Positions 8,784 to 16,455 of a stretch of DNA of 64,000 nucleotides are shown one piece after another. A model generated the notes under the pieces. It did no database searches. It was given only the letters and a program-made list of their open reading frames with translations, and was not told the origin of the DNA. The stretch's first letter is position 1. Each line of letters starts with the position of its first letter. Location of the stretch: positions 744,001 to 808,000 of the forward strand of contig JAHCBC010000002.1 of the NCBI GenBank assembly GCA_019634595.1, in the 5' to 3' direction. The DNA comes from Akkermansiaceae bacterium. GTDB taxonomy: Bacteria; Verrucomicrobiota; Verrucomicrobiia; Verrucomicrobiales; Akkermansiaceae. A program made the translations under genes and the position numbers.

Positions 8784-8812
8784 TTGATAATCTAACAGAT
8801 ATGTCCCGTCAA
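8784..8812 (-). promoter_or_regulatory. sigma-70-like promoter
   Basis: On the minus strand, TTGACG (8812-8807) and TATCAA (8789-8784) are separated by exactly 17 nt. Transcription would start near 8777. Confidence 0.5.
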
Positions 8813-8819
8813 GGATGGA

Positions 8820-8981
8820 GTAAGGAGGGTGGACACTCCTGTCCACCGGCTGCAATGGGAACTCATAGCAAAAGGATTTCAGGATGGATCCGCCCCTCAC
8901 GCCCACCGCTAATGCCGCCGGAGGACAAGAATGGGAGCGAAGCGGACATAGCGGCTCTGCCGCAATGTCCTCCCTCCTTAC
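8820..8981. repeat. REPIN-like inverted repeat, family B
   Basis: The left arm GTAAGGAGGGTGGACACT continues into CCTGTCCACC. The right arm, read on the minus strand, begins GTAAGGAGGGAGGACATT and continues into a GCGGC hairpin. The right part also contains AGCGAAGCGGACATAG, which recurs near 29740. The right end touches the stop of the ferritin-like gene. Confidence 0.6.
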
Positions 8982-10390
8982 GCCAGCTCCTTCAGATCCG
9001 CGCGGGTCGAACGATAGGAGGTGTCGAAGGCGAGGATCCCCGGATCCGGTTCGATGCTACGGGACTCGCAGTAGCTCCGGTAAAGGTCCGGCCACCAGTT
9101 GCGGTGTTCCGTCAGGCCTTCCGCCTTCCACTGGTCCCAGCAGTCGAGGATGCGTGCCCAGCATTCATCGCCATACTTCACCGCTTCCGCGGGGGTGGGC
9201 ATGTCCGCAACGTACCATTCGCGGCCGATCTTCGAGTGCAGCACCTCGTCCGCCCAATCGTAGTCCTGGAAAGTGGCGGCGAGCGGCGAGTGCGCCTGGC
9301 GGCTCACCTCCCATTCATACCGCTTGCCCGTTTTCGGCATCAGCCCCTGCTCGATGAAATAGAGCACCGCATGGCGCTCCTTCGGCTTCAGCGTCAGGTT
9401 GAGCTGGCGGGACCAGGTGGAGTTGATCATCACATGCCGCGGCCAGTCGATGCCCTCGCTGGCGAATCCCACCTCGCCCATCATCGCGTGGCGGGCCTCA
9501 TCCCAGAGCTGGCGGGTCATGTCCTGGTAGTATTTCCACGGCTTGCCCTTCGTCTCGGTGATGATCCCGGACATCATCTCCGGCACGTCGATCTCGCGCA
9601 GCCGCTTGTAGAACATCATCAGCACCTTCAGCTCCGGCGGCTTCGTTTCATCGTAGAGGAACTGCTCCGCGTTCACACCCATGTTGTAGGGATCCGGGAA
9701 GCGTTCATCGCGGTTGGGCGTCCCATCGTATTGGTAGGGCTTCGAGGAAAACCAGCGCGTCGGTTCACTCCCCATCGCGGGCGCGGAACCATCCAGCCCG
9801 CCTGCCGCAGCCAGGCAGACATGCAGCAGATCGCTCCATTGCCGGTCGCGCTCCGGTGGCAGCAGGGCGCGGCAGGCTGCCGTCCCGTAGGCGGTGATCT
9901 CCTCCAGATCCATCAGCGCGATGCGTGCGATGCGCATGGACGGCGCGTCCGCCAGCGGATGCACATCCGCCACATATTTCTCCAAGGCCGCCTTCAGTTC
10001 CGGAAAGGCGATCCGATAGACGCCCTCCACCAGATCCTCCGTGGTGGGGGAGCAGAGGATCTCATCGAAAAACACCGCCAGCGCGGGGTGGGGGATCTTC
10101 TCCAGCCCCAGCGGTGGCTCGCGCATTTCACCCACCCGCGCGCGGAAAAGCGTGTCCGCCTCCGCGGCCAGGTAGCCGTGGCGGCTGAATGCCATCTTCA
10201 GTTCATACAAAGGCTCCGCCGTCAGCCGGGCGATGACGATCCCGTGCAGCCGCCAGAACGCGTAGTGGAACCGCTTCAGCCGGTTCACCGACTCCCCGAC
10301 GGCCAGCCCCTCCTTCAGCGCTTCTTCAAAGGTGGTGATGCCCGCGAGGGCCGGAAGCCCGCGGTGCGGCTGCGGAAAGGTGGGTTTCAT
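8978..10390 (-). CDS. ferritin-like diiron-fold protein of unknown function
   Basis: The 470-residue cytosolic protein has two ExxH metal motifs of the ferritin-like superfamily: LWDEARHAMMGE near the middle and WADEVLHSKIG about 100 residues later. Upstream acidic helices (LMDLEEITAY, LREIDVPEMM) are candidates for the other two Glu ligands. The family is not one I can name; it resembles uncharacterised proteins with a MiaE-like four-helix bundle but is much longer. It has no close partner on its strand; the next gene upstream is trxA, with its own terminator. Oxygen-dependent chemistry is an inference from the fold only. Confidence 0.6.
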   Translation of the reverse strand: MKPTFPQPHRGLPALAGITTFEEALKEGLAVGESVNRLKRFHYAFWRLHGIVIARLTAEPLYELKMAFSRHGYLAAEADTLFRARVGEMREPPLGLEKIPHPALAVFFDEILCSPTTEDLVEGVYRIAFPELKAALEKYVADVHPLADAPSMRIARIALMDLEEITAYGTAACRALLPPERDRQWSDLLHVCLAAAGGLDGSAPAMGSEPTRWFSSKPYQYDGTPNRDERFPDPYNMGVNAEQFLYDETKPPELKVLMMFYKRLREIDVPEMMSGIITETKGKPWKYYQDMTRQLWDEARHAMMGEVGFASEGIDWPRHVMINSTWSRQLNLTLKPKERHAVLYFIEQGLMPKTGKRYEWEVSRQAHSPLAATFQDYDWADEVLHSKIGREWYVADMPTPAEAVKYGDECWARILDCWDQWKAEGLTEHRNWWPDLYRSYCESRSIEPDPGILAFDTSYRSTRADLKELA

Positions 10391-10453
10391 GATGGGCGGA
10401 TACCATGGATACGATCCGCCGCCGATGGAATTTCACACCACATCTTCCCAACG

Positions 10454-10488
10454 AAAAAGCCGGCCTGGATCACTCCGGGCCGGCTTTC
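10454..10488 (-). terminator. intrinsic terminator after trxA
   Basis: The stem AAAGCCGGCC / GGCCGGCTTT with a 12-nt loop is followed on the minus strand by TTTCG, just past the trxA stop. Confidence 0.75.
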
Positions 10489-10506
10489 GGGAAATGCGGC
10501 GGCGGA

Positions 10507-10827
10507 TCAGGCCAGCGCCTGCAGCTTCGCCTTGAGCTGGTCCTTGGTGACGCTCGCTCCGACGATCTGGTCCTTCACCTCCCCGTTCTTGAAGAAAAGG
10601 AGCAGCGGGATGGAGCGGACGTTGAACTTCACGGCGAGGTCGCGCGCGTCATCGACGTTCACCTTGCCGACCTTGGCCTGGCCTTCCAGCTCGGCGGCGA
10701 CCTGATCGATGACCGGGCCGATCATTTTGCAGGGACCGCACCATTCGGCCCAGAAATCGACGAGGACCGGCTTGTCGGAATCAAGGACCTCTTCTTGGAA
10801 GTTCGCGTCTGTAAGTTTCAGAGACAT
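10507..10827 (-). CDS. trxA: thioredoxin
   Basis: The 106-residue protein is a complete thioredoxin from ATG 10827. The active site is FWAEWCGPCKMIGP (residues 25-38, Cys pair in WCGPC), the cis-Pro is in RSIPLLLFF and the family Gly is in KNGE. It reduces protein disulfides in the cytosol with thioredoxin reductase, which is not in this window. The much longer frame upstream reads through the next gene and is not used. It is flanked by terminators on both sides, so it is transcribed alone. Confidence 0.96.
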   Translation of the reverse strand: MSLKLTDANFQEEVLDSDKPVLVDFWAEWCGPCKMIGPVIDQVAAELEGQAKVGKVNVDDARDLAVKFNVRSIPLLLFFKNGEVKDQIVGASVTKDQLKAKLQALA

Positions 10828-10910
10828 GGCGGGAAGATGGATGCGACTTGCCCCGCCGTCAAGGCGGGGTGCGGGGTGGGGAAAGGACTGCCCCGGGGGC
10901 GTCTGGATGC

Positions 10911-10948
10911 GAAAAGAGCCGCCCCGCGGTGAAGCGGGAGCGGCTCTG
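10911..10948 (-). terminator. intrinsic terminator after the small membrane protein
   Basis: The long stem AGAGCCGC-CCCGC / GCGGG-A-GCGGCTCT is followed on the minus strand by TTTTC. It separates the 27-aa protein gene from trxA. Confidence 0.75.
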
Positions 10949-10973
10949 TTGAAATTCAGGGAAACGCACGAAC

Positions 10974-11057
10974 TCAGATCAGCGGAAGCTGTCCGGCGGA
11001 AAAAGCCAGGAAAGCGACGATGCCGGCGAGCACGATGTTGAGGATGGTGAGAGCCAT
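10974..11057 (-). CDS. 27-residue single-span membrane peptide
   Basis: ATG 11057 opens a frame of 27 residues, MALTILNIVLAGIVAFLAFSAGQ and four more, that is one transmembrane helix with almost no tail. It ends 25 nt before a strong terminator and starts 21 nt after the stop of the proline-rich membrane protein, so the two would share a transcript. Its size means chance cannot be ruled out, but hydrophobicity, position and terminator all agree. It may be a partner or regulator of the larger membrane protein. Confidence 0.4.
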   Translation of the reverse strand: MALTILNIVLAGIVAFLAFSAGQLPLI

Positions 11058-11078
11058 GGAATGTCGGTGGGTTTGGGA

Positions 11079-11711
11079 TTATTCGAAGAGCTGGCCCCAT
11101 TGGCCGGACTTTTCGTTGTCCGGTGCGCTGATCCAGGAACTGGCGGTGTCGAACTGGAAGTAGAGCACGACCAGAGCGGCCACGAAGCCGACGATGGAAA
11201 GGATGTTGGCGAGGCCGGACTCCTGGACTTCCTCCTCTTCCTCCTGACCGGAGCCGAAGCCCGCGGAGTAGGTGGGAGTCAGCGGGGAACTCGGTGGGGA
11301 GAGTTGGACGGTTGCCTTCGGCAGGGAAATGGTGGCACCTGCGGTGGGAGCGCCTGGCAGGGAAGGACGTGCCGCCGGAGCCGTCGGGGAGGCAGGGGAT
11401 GCCACCGGGCCGGATTTCAGCGGGATCGTCGGAGCCGGTTTCGGGATGCCCGCACCGGGAGCGGTCTTGAGAGGGATGGTGGCCGCAGGAGCGGGGCGGG
11501 GTGCGCCGCCGGTGATTGGTGCGGTCGGGGCCGGAGGAGCGGTCCGGACGGTGGGGGCTGCCGGGGCCGTCGGAGTCGGTGGACGCACGGCGGGAGCGCC
11601 GCCTGGGGAGGCTGGAGGAGCGTCGGCGGCTTTCAGGGTCACGCGGACGGTTTCCTTTTTCAGCGGGATGCTGGAGGTCTGTTTCGACGGGGTTGGATCG
11701 TTTTCGCTCAT
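11079..11711 (-). CDS. proline/alanine-rich protein with C-terminal membrane anchor
   Basis: The 210-residue protein starts at ATG 11711 (MSENDPTPSKQ). Residues 20-150 are low-complexity Pro/Ala/Thr with the unit TIPLK repeated four times (SSIPLKKET, ATIPLKTAP, PTIPLKSGP and the related TISLPKATV). A Glu run (QEEEEEV) precedes one strong membrane helix (residues 172-193, ILSIVGFVAALVVLYF). A short polar tail follows (WISAPDNEKSGQWGQLFE). It is a tail-anchored, disordered cytoplasmic protein; no function is recognised. The 27-aa membrane peptide follows it. Confidence 0.7.
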   Translation of the reverse strand: MSENDPTPSKQTSSIPLKKETVRVTLKAADAPPASPGGAPAVRPPTPTAPAAPTVRTAPPAPTAPITGGAPRPAPAATIPLKTAPGAGIPKPAPTIPLKSGPVASPASPTAPAARPSLPGAPTAGATISLPKATVQLSPPSSPLTPTYSAGFGSGQEEEEEVQESGLANILSIVGFVAALVVLYFQFDTASSWISAPDNEKSGQWGQLFE

Positions 11712-11911
11712 TCGCTGGCGGGGTTTTTGGAAGCTGTAAGACGTGACTAAGGCGATTTGCCCCGGACGTGTCAAACCTCCAGCGCGGGAAATCTTTCAAT
11801 GACGGCCGGATTTTTTAAAAACCTCCGCGGAAATCTCCGCAAACCGTTAGGAAAGTGAAGATTTTCATGGGATTCCCGGCCCCGCCCGGCTCACTATCCG
11901 CCCCGCCAACC

Positions 11912-13447
11912 ATGTCCGAAAAGACCGCCATCAGCCCGACCCGTGCCCAGGATTTCCCCGAGTGGTACCAGCAAGTGATCAAAGCCGCCGACATGGCGGA
12001 AAATTCCGAGACCCGGGGTTGCATGGTCATCAAGCCGTGGGGCTACGGCATCTGGGAACTCATCCAGCAGCAGCTCGACCGCATGTTCAAGGCGACCGGG
12101 CACCAGAACGCCTACTTCCCCCTGCTCATCCCGCTTTCCTATCTGGAGAAAGAGGCGGAACACGCCGAGGGTTTCGCCACGGAGTGCGCTGTCGTCACCC
12201 ACCATCGCCTTGAGGCCCAGAAAGACGACGTCACCGGAAAGACGAAGATGATCCCCACCGGAAAGCTGGAGGAACCCTACGTCATCCGCCCCACCTCGGA
12301 GACCATCATCGGCGCCGCCTTCTCCCGCTGGACCCAGTCCTACCGCGACCTGCCCCTGCTCATCAACCAGTGGGCGAACGTCATGCGCTGGGAGATGCGC
12401 CCCCGCCTGTTCCTCCGCACCGCGGAGTTCCTCTGGCAGGAAGGCCACACCGCCCATGAGACGAAGGAGGAGGCCATCGCGGAGACCAGGCTCATGCACG
12501 GCGTCTATGAGGAGTTCCTGCGCGACCACCTCGCCATCCCCGTCATCCCCGGGGAGAAGTCGGAGAACGAGCGCTTCCCCGGCGCGGACATGACCCTCAC
12601 CGTCGAGGCCATGGTCCAGGACCGGAAGGCCATCCAGGCAGGCACCTCCCACTTCCTCGGCCAGAATTTCTCGAAGGCACAGGACATTTCCTTCACCGGC
12701 CGGGACGGCACGAAGCAGCACGCCTACACCACCTCATGGGGCGTCTCCACCCGCATGATCGGCACGCTCATCATGGCCCACGCGGATGACGACGGACTGG
12801 TGCTGCCACCCCGCGTCGCCACCCAGCAGATCGTCATCATCCCCGTCACCCCGAAGGAAGACACGAAGGAAGCCGTGCTCGCCTCCTGCCAGGCCCTCGC
12901 GGAAACCCTCCGCCAGAAGCTGTTCCACGGCGATCCCCTCCGCGTCCATGTCGATACCCGCGACATCGGCGGCGGCGTGAAGAAGTGGGAGTGGATCAAG
13001 AAAGGCGTGCCCATCCGCATCGAGATCGGCCCGCGCGATGTGGAGACCCGCAAGGTCTGCGTCCAGCGCCGTGACCAGGCCTTCGGCGAAAAGCAGTTCG
13101 CTGAGAAAGACGAGTTCATCCAGTCCGTGACCGACCTGCTCGACCAGATCCACCTTTCCCTCCTCACGAAGGCCACCGCCTTCCGCGACGCGAACATTGT
13201 CCCCTGCGAGTCGCTGGAGGAGTTCGAGAAACACTGGTCCCAGGACAGCTCCGGCTGGCTCTACACCCCATGGGGCGGAACTTCGGAAGAAGAGGAGCAG
13301 ATTTCGAAGAAACTCAAGATCAGCATCCGCTGCATCCCCGTGGCGGAGGCGAAGCTTCCGGAGGCCATCACCGGGAAATCCGGCGGCAAGTGCTTCCTCA
13401 CCGGCCGCGATGCGCAGGTCTGGGCCATCTGGGGCCGCAGCTATTGA
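11912..13447 (+). CDS. proS: prolyl-tRNA synthetase, archaeal/eukaryotic type
   Basis: This 511-residue enzyme charges tRNA-Pro. It is the short archaeal-type form: no YbaK-like editing insertion, class II motif 2 in RPRLFLRTAEFLWQEGHTAH, and the proline-site block VIRPTSETIIG. An anticodon-binding domain and the extra C-terminal zinc-like domain follow, ending in the characteristic terminal Tyr (WAIWGRSY). The start at ATG 11912 (MSEKTAISPTRAQDF) fits the family better than the upstream Met at 11855. A lipoprotein gene follows after 12 nt and may be cotranscribed. Confidence 0.96.
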   Translation: MSEKTAISPTRAQDFPEWYQQVIKAADMAENSETRGCMVIKPWGYGIWELIQQQLDRMFKATGHQNAYFPLLIPLSYLEKEAEHAEGFATECAVVTHHRLEAQKDDVTGKTKMIPTGKLEEPYVIRPTSETIIGAAFSRWTQSYRDLPLLINQWANVMRWEMRPRLFLRTAEFLWQEGHTAHETKEEAIAETRLMHGVYEEFLRDHLAIPVIPGEKSENERFPGADMTLTVEAMVQDRKAIQAGTSHFLGQNFSKAQDISFTGRDGTKQHAYTTSWGVSTRMIGTLIMAHADDDGLVLPPRVATQQIVIIPVTPKEDTKEAVLASCQALAETLRQKLFHGDPLRVHVDTRDIGGGVKKWEWIKKGVPIRIEIGPRDVETRKVCVQRRDQAFGEKQFAEKDEFIQSVTDLLDQIHLSLLTKATAFRDANIVPCESLEEFEKHWSQDSSGWLYTPWGGTSEEEEQISKKLKISIRCIPVAEAKLPEAITGKSGGKCFLTGRDAQVWAIWGRSY

Positions 13448-13459
13448 TCCCAAAATACC

Positions 13460-13960
13460 GTGAAGAGGCTCCTCTCCATTGGATGCGTGCTGCCGCTGGT
13501 GGCCCTGCTGCAGATTTCCTGCACGCAGGTCGTCGGTGAGCGTGTCGGCCATGCCGCGGATTCCGACATGGGAGGGGCGATCAAGGACCTCCGCAGGGCC
13601 TCCCGCGGGGACTTCCGGGAGACGGCCTATCCGTCGAACTCCATCACCAGGGCGAAGGAGTTCGTCGCAGCGGCACAGAGCGGCGATGTGGAAAAGATGA
13701 TGGGCATGACCAGCGCCATCACCCTGCGGAATGATGGTGCCGGAAAAACCAGGAACGAGATCTACCCCAGTATCGTGCGCGGTCTTTCCGGAGCCAAAGT
13801 CGTCTGGAAGGGAAAACCACAGCCGATGACCGATGAAACCGGAAACAAGGGGTTTATCATCGCCGGAGAAGCCGTGAAGCAGGGAGTGACGCCATTTTTC
13901 ATCGTCGTGTTGAACGAGGGTGGGAGGCACGTGGTGGTGAGCATCCGGAAGGAAATCTGA
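13460..13960 (+). CDS. putative lipoprotein
   Basis: The 166-residue protein starts at GTG 13460, 12 nt after proS. The N-terminus is a lipoprotein signal (KRLLSIGCVLPLVALLQISC, acylated Cys about residue 21). The rest is soluble with no known domain: an acidic/basic helix around ITRAKEFVAAAQSGDVEKMM, then a beta-rich half ending IRKEI. The helical part resembles folds that hold small ligands (DUF4878/NTF2-like), but this is only an impression. It probably sits in the outer membrane facing the periplasm. Confidence 0.65.
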   Translation: MKRLLSIGCVLPLVALLQISCTQVVGERVGHAADSDMGGAIKDLRRASRGDFRETAYPSNSITRAKEFVAAAQSGDVEKMMGMTSAITLRNDGAGKTRNEIYPSIVRGLSGAKVVWKGKPQPMTDETGNKGFIIAGEAVKQGVTPFFIVVLNEGGRHVVVSIRKEI

Positions 13961-14098
13961 CTGCCGGTATCCGCGGGATCCTCACCCCTCTTGTGAATTT
14001 CATTTAGTGGTTGCGCAATCTGTTGCCGGCCAAAGGAAAGGAATTGTCCGCCCGCCCGGAATCTGGTGTGTCTGACCAGCCGGTCCCTTTCCCTCCTC

Positions 14099-15172
14099 AT
14101 GAAATTTCCCCTCATCGCTGGTCTAGGCCTCCTTTTTTCCATCCTTTCCGCCAGCGCGGCTCCACGCGAGTGGACGGATCAGGCGACCGGCCGGAAAGTC
14201 ACCGGAGAGTTCGTCTCACTCGACGGCGATCAGGTCACCCTTTTGATCGGAGGCAAGGAATACAAGATGCCGGTGGCGAAGCTGTCTCCGGATGACCAGG
14301 CGTATCTGAAAGTCGTGGGTGAAATGCCCGCTCCGGCTCCTGAAGCTGTTGCTCCGCAGCCTGCCCCGGCGGCGGTTGGAAAATCTCAGAAGGTGGACAT
14401 CACCCAGAAAGCCTATGCCGATTGGACCGGCTACTACTCGGGACGCTTTGGAAAGAAGCTCAAAGCCTTCTATGACAAGTCAAAGGGCATTGTCGATGCT
14501 GCGGAGGTCGATACCGGCCTCACCACGGAGACGGCGGTGGCGTGGGAGAAGTCCGCCGCCAATGGTACCGGCACCATGATTCTTTACGTGCCGCCGAACT
14601 ACGATGGCTCGGAGGCGTTCGGCGTTCTCGTTTATATTTCGCCGGGAGATGGAGCAGTGAGCCTCCTGCCGGGATGGGACAATGTTTTCCAGGAAAAGAA
14701 GCTCATCTATTGCTCGCCATATGGCGCCGGCAACAAGCAGGGGGATATGCGCCGGATTGCCCTGGCTCTGGACTCCGTGGCAACCGTCCGCGCAGGATAC
14801 AAGATTGATCCAAACCGTCTGCTCGTCTCGGGAACCTCCGGAGGAGGTGCCGAGGCCACCACCATCGGCGTGAACTATGCCGAATTTCTCGCCATCGATT
14901 GCTCCCGCGGCACCTACCCGGATCATGAATTGTGCTTTCCCTATCTGGACTCGGGAGACATCCGCGAGGTGGCCCGGCAAAAAAAGCGCTTCGCATGGGT
15001 CAGCGGGCCGAAGGACCGGAACTACGCCTCGATCAAAGGCGGTGTTGCCGCCTGGGAGGCGGCCGGGGTGAAATCGAAACTTTTCGAGGATCCCAACCAA
15101 GGTCACGCTGCTGCCACGGAAGATCTTCTGCGCCAGGCCATTACCTGGATCGAGGAAAAACCCACGAAGTGA
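14099..15172 (+). CDS. secreted SHD1-domain alpha/beta hydrolase
   Basis: The 357-residue protein has a signal peptide (residues 1-22, cut after SASA). An SHD1 (Sla1 homology 1-like) domain follows at residues 23-72: REWTDQATGRKVTGEF, KEYKMPVAKLS, DDQAYLK. Then comes an Ala/Pro linker and an alpha/beta hydrolase. The nucleophile elbow is SGTSGGGAEAT, an acid may be in GPKDRN, and the likely His is in PNQGHAAAT near the end. SHD1 domains bind other proteins in eukaryotes and are abundant in secreted planctomycete and verrucomicrobial proteins. The gene is followed after 21 nt by a paralogue with nearly the same N-terminus. The substrate is unknown. Confidence 0.75.
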   Translation: MKFPLIAGLGLLFSILSASAAPREWTDQATGRKVTGEFVSLDGDQVTLLIGGKEYKMPVAKLSPDDQAYLKVVGEMPAPAPEAVAPQPAPAAVGKSQKVDITQKAYADWTGYYSGRFGKKLKAFYDKSKGIVDAAEVDTGLTTETAVAWEKSAANGTGTMILYVPPNYDGSEAFGVLVYISPGDGAVSLLPGWDNVFQEKKLIYCSPYGAGNKQGDMRRIALALDSVATVRAGYKIDPNRLLVSGTSGGGAEATTIGVNYAEFLAIDCSRGTYPDHELCFPYLDSGDIREVARQKKRFAWVSGPKDRNYASIKGGVAAWEAAGVKSKLFEDPNQGHAAATEDLLRQAITWIEEKPTK

Positions 15173-15193
15173 TTTCTGCCCTGCGACTTCCCA

Positions 15194-16444
15194 ATGAAAA
15201 CTCCATTGCTTTCAGTGTTAGCCCTCCTTCTCACGTCTCTTTTGGGAGGCGCGGCCCCGCGCGAGTGGACGGACCAGGCGACCGGCAGGAAAGTCACCGG
15301 AGAGTTCGTCTCGCTCGACGGCGATCAGGTCATCCTTTCCATCAATGGCAAGGAATACAAGATGCCGGTGGCGAAGTTGTCTCCGGATGACCAGGCGTAT
15401 CTGAAGGTGGTCGGTGAAATGCCCGCTCCCACGCCAACCGCCGCTCCGGAAGCAACGCCCGCTGCCCCGGCGAAATCCACCTCGAAGATCCAGGGGCCGG
15501 TTGAGGTGGATGGATCCAGCTATTTCTACTACATCCCCGCCTCCGCTCCGGAGGGGGTGAAGCTGCCGCTGCTGACCTATACCGGATCCCTGGGTGCGGA
15601 CGCGAACACCGTGAAGTCCATGATCGAGGGGGCGGAGATCTGCGGCTGGATGGTCGCCTGCTGTGTCCAGAGCAGCAACCGTGTGGATCCGGAACTGAAC
15701 CAGACCCACCTGGCCAAGGTGGTGAAACACATGGTGGCGAACCAGCCCGTGGACCCGAAGCGTCTTTACTTCTCCGGCCACTCGGGAGGGGCCCGTATGG
15801 CATTCCGTGGCTGCAAGCGTCTGGATGGTGCCGGGGTCATCGCCTACATCGCCGGGGCTCAGGATGATGAGATCTCCAGGACGGACCGCTATTTCATCAT
15901 CAGCGGCGCCACCGACTACAACCGCTATGACACGGCCACCACCTATAAGGCCGCGCGCAAGGTTTCCGCCTACCGGCTGCACACGGAGGGCCATACCAAC
16001 GGCCCCGGTTGGCTCATGACGGAAGGCATGATGTGGCTCCAGTCATTCTGGGATGTGGACACCCAGAGCACCGCCCCGTCCCGCGCCGCCTTTGAAGCCG
16101 CCTCCATCGCGTGGATCGAGAAAACCAAGGGATCCGCCCCCCACCGCGCCGCATGGTGGGCACGGTTCCTCAAGACGCAGGGAGTGAGCGCCCCGCACCA
16201 GCCGAAGATCGCCGCGCTGGACGCCGAGCTTTCCCAGACTCCGTCGAACGAGGCCTACATCAAGGGCATCGCGGACATCGAGGAATTCGCGGACGATGTC
16301 CTGGCAAAGATCAGCATCTACAGCGAGAAGGGCCACACCACCCCGGAGATCCAGAAAAAGTGCGACAAGATGATCGAGGCGCATGCGGAGACACCCTGGA
16401 TCAAGGACGTCTTCACCGCACTCAAGAACAAGACCGGCAACTGA
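15194..16444 (+). CDS. secreted SHD1-domain hydrolase, tandem paralogue
   Basis: This 416-residue protein repeats the layout of the gene before it: a signal peptide (to about residue 20), an SHD1 domain nearly identical to its neighbour's, an Ala/Pro linker and an alpha/beta hydrolase. The nucleophile is in SGHSGGARMAF, a likely acid in SGATDYN and the His in TEGHTNGPG. The catalytic half is closer to PHB-depolymerase/feruloyl-esterase-like proteins than to its neighbour. A helical extension of about 100 residues follows the hydrolase fold (KIAALDAELSQ to the end). The pair is probably one operon. Confidence 0.75.
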   Translation: MKTPLLSVLALLLTSLLGGAAPREWTDQATGRKVTGEFVSLDGDQVILSINGKEYKMPVAKLSPDDQAYLKVVGEMPAPTPTAAPEATPAAPAKSTSKIQGPVEVDGSSYFYYIPASAPEGVKLPLLTYTGSLGADANTVKSMIEGAEICGWMVACCVQSSNRVDPELNQTHLAKVVKHMVANQPVDPKRLYFSGHSGGARMAFRGCKRLDGAGVIAYIAGAQDDEISRTDRYFIISGATDYNRYDTATTYKAARKVSAYRLHTEGHTNGPGWLMTEGMMWLQSFWDVDTQSTAPSRAAFEAASIAWIEKTKGSAPHRAAWWARFLKTQGVSAPHQPKIAALDAELSQTPSNEAYIKGIADIEEFADDVLAKISIYSEKGHTTPEIQKKCDKMIEAHAETPWIKDVFTALKNKTGN

Positions 16445-16455
16445 TCCGCAGCGGC

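Noticed and set aside
8747..10705. 652-residue open frame on the plus strand
   Set aside because: It runs through the REPIN-like repeat and antisense of the ferritin-like and trxA genes; not credible as a protein.
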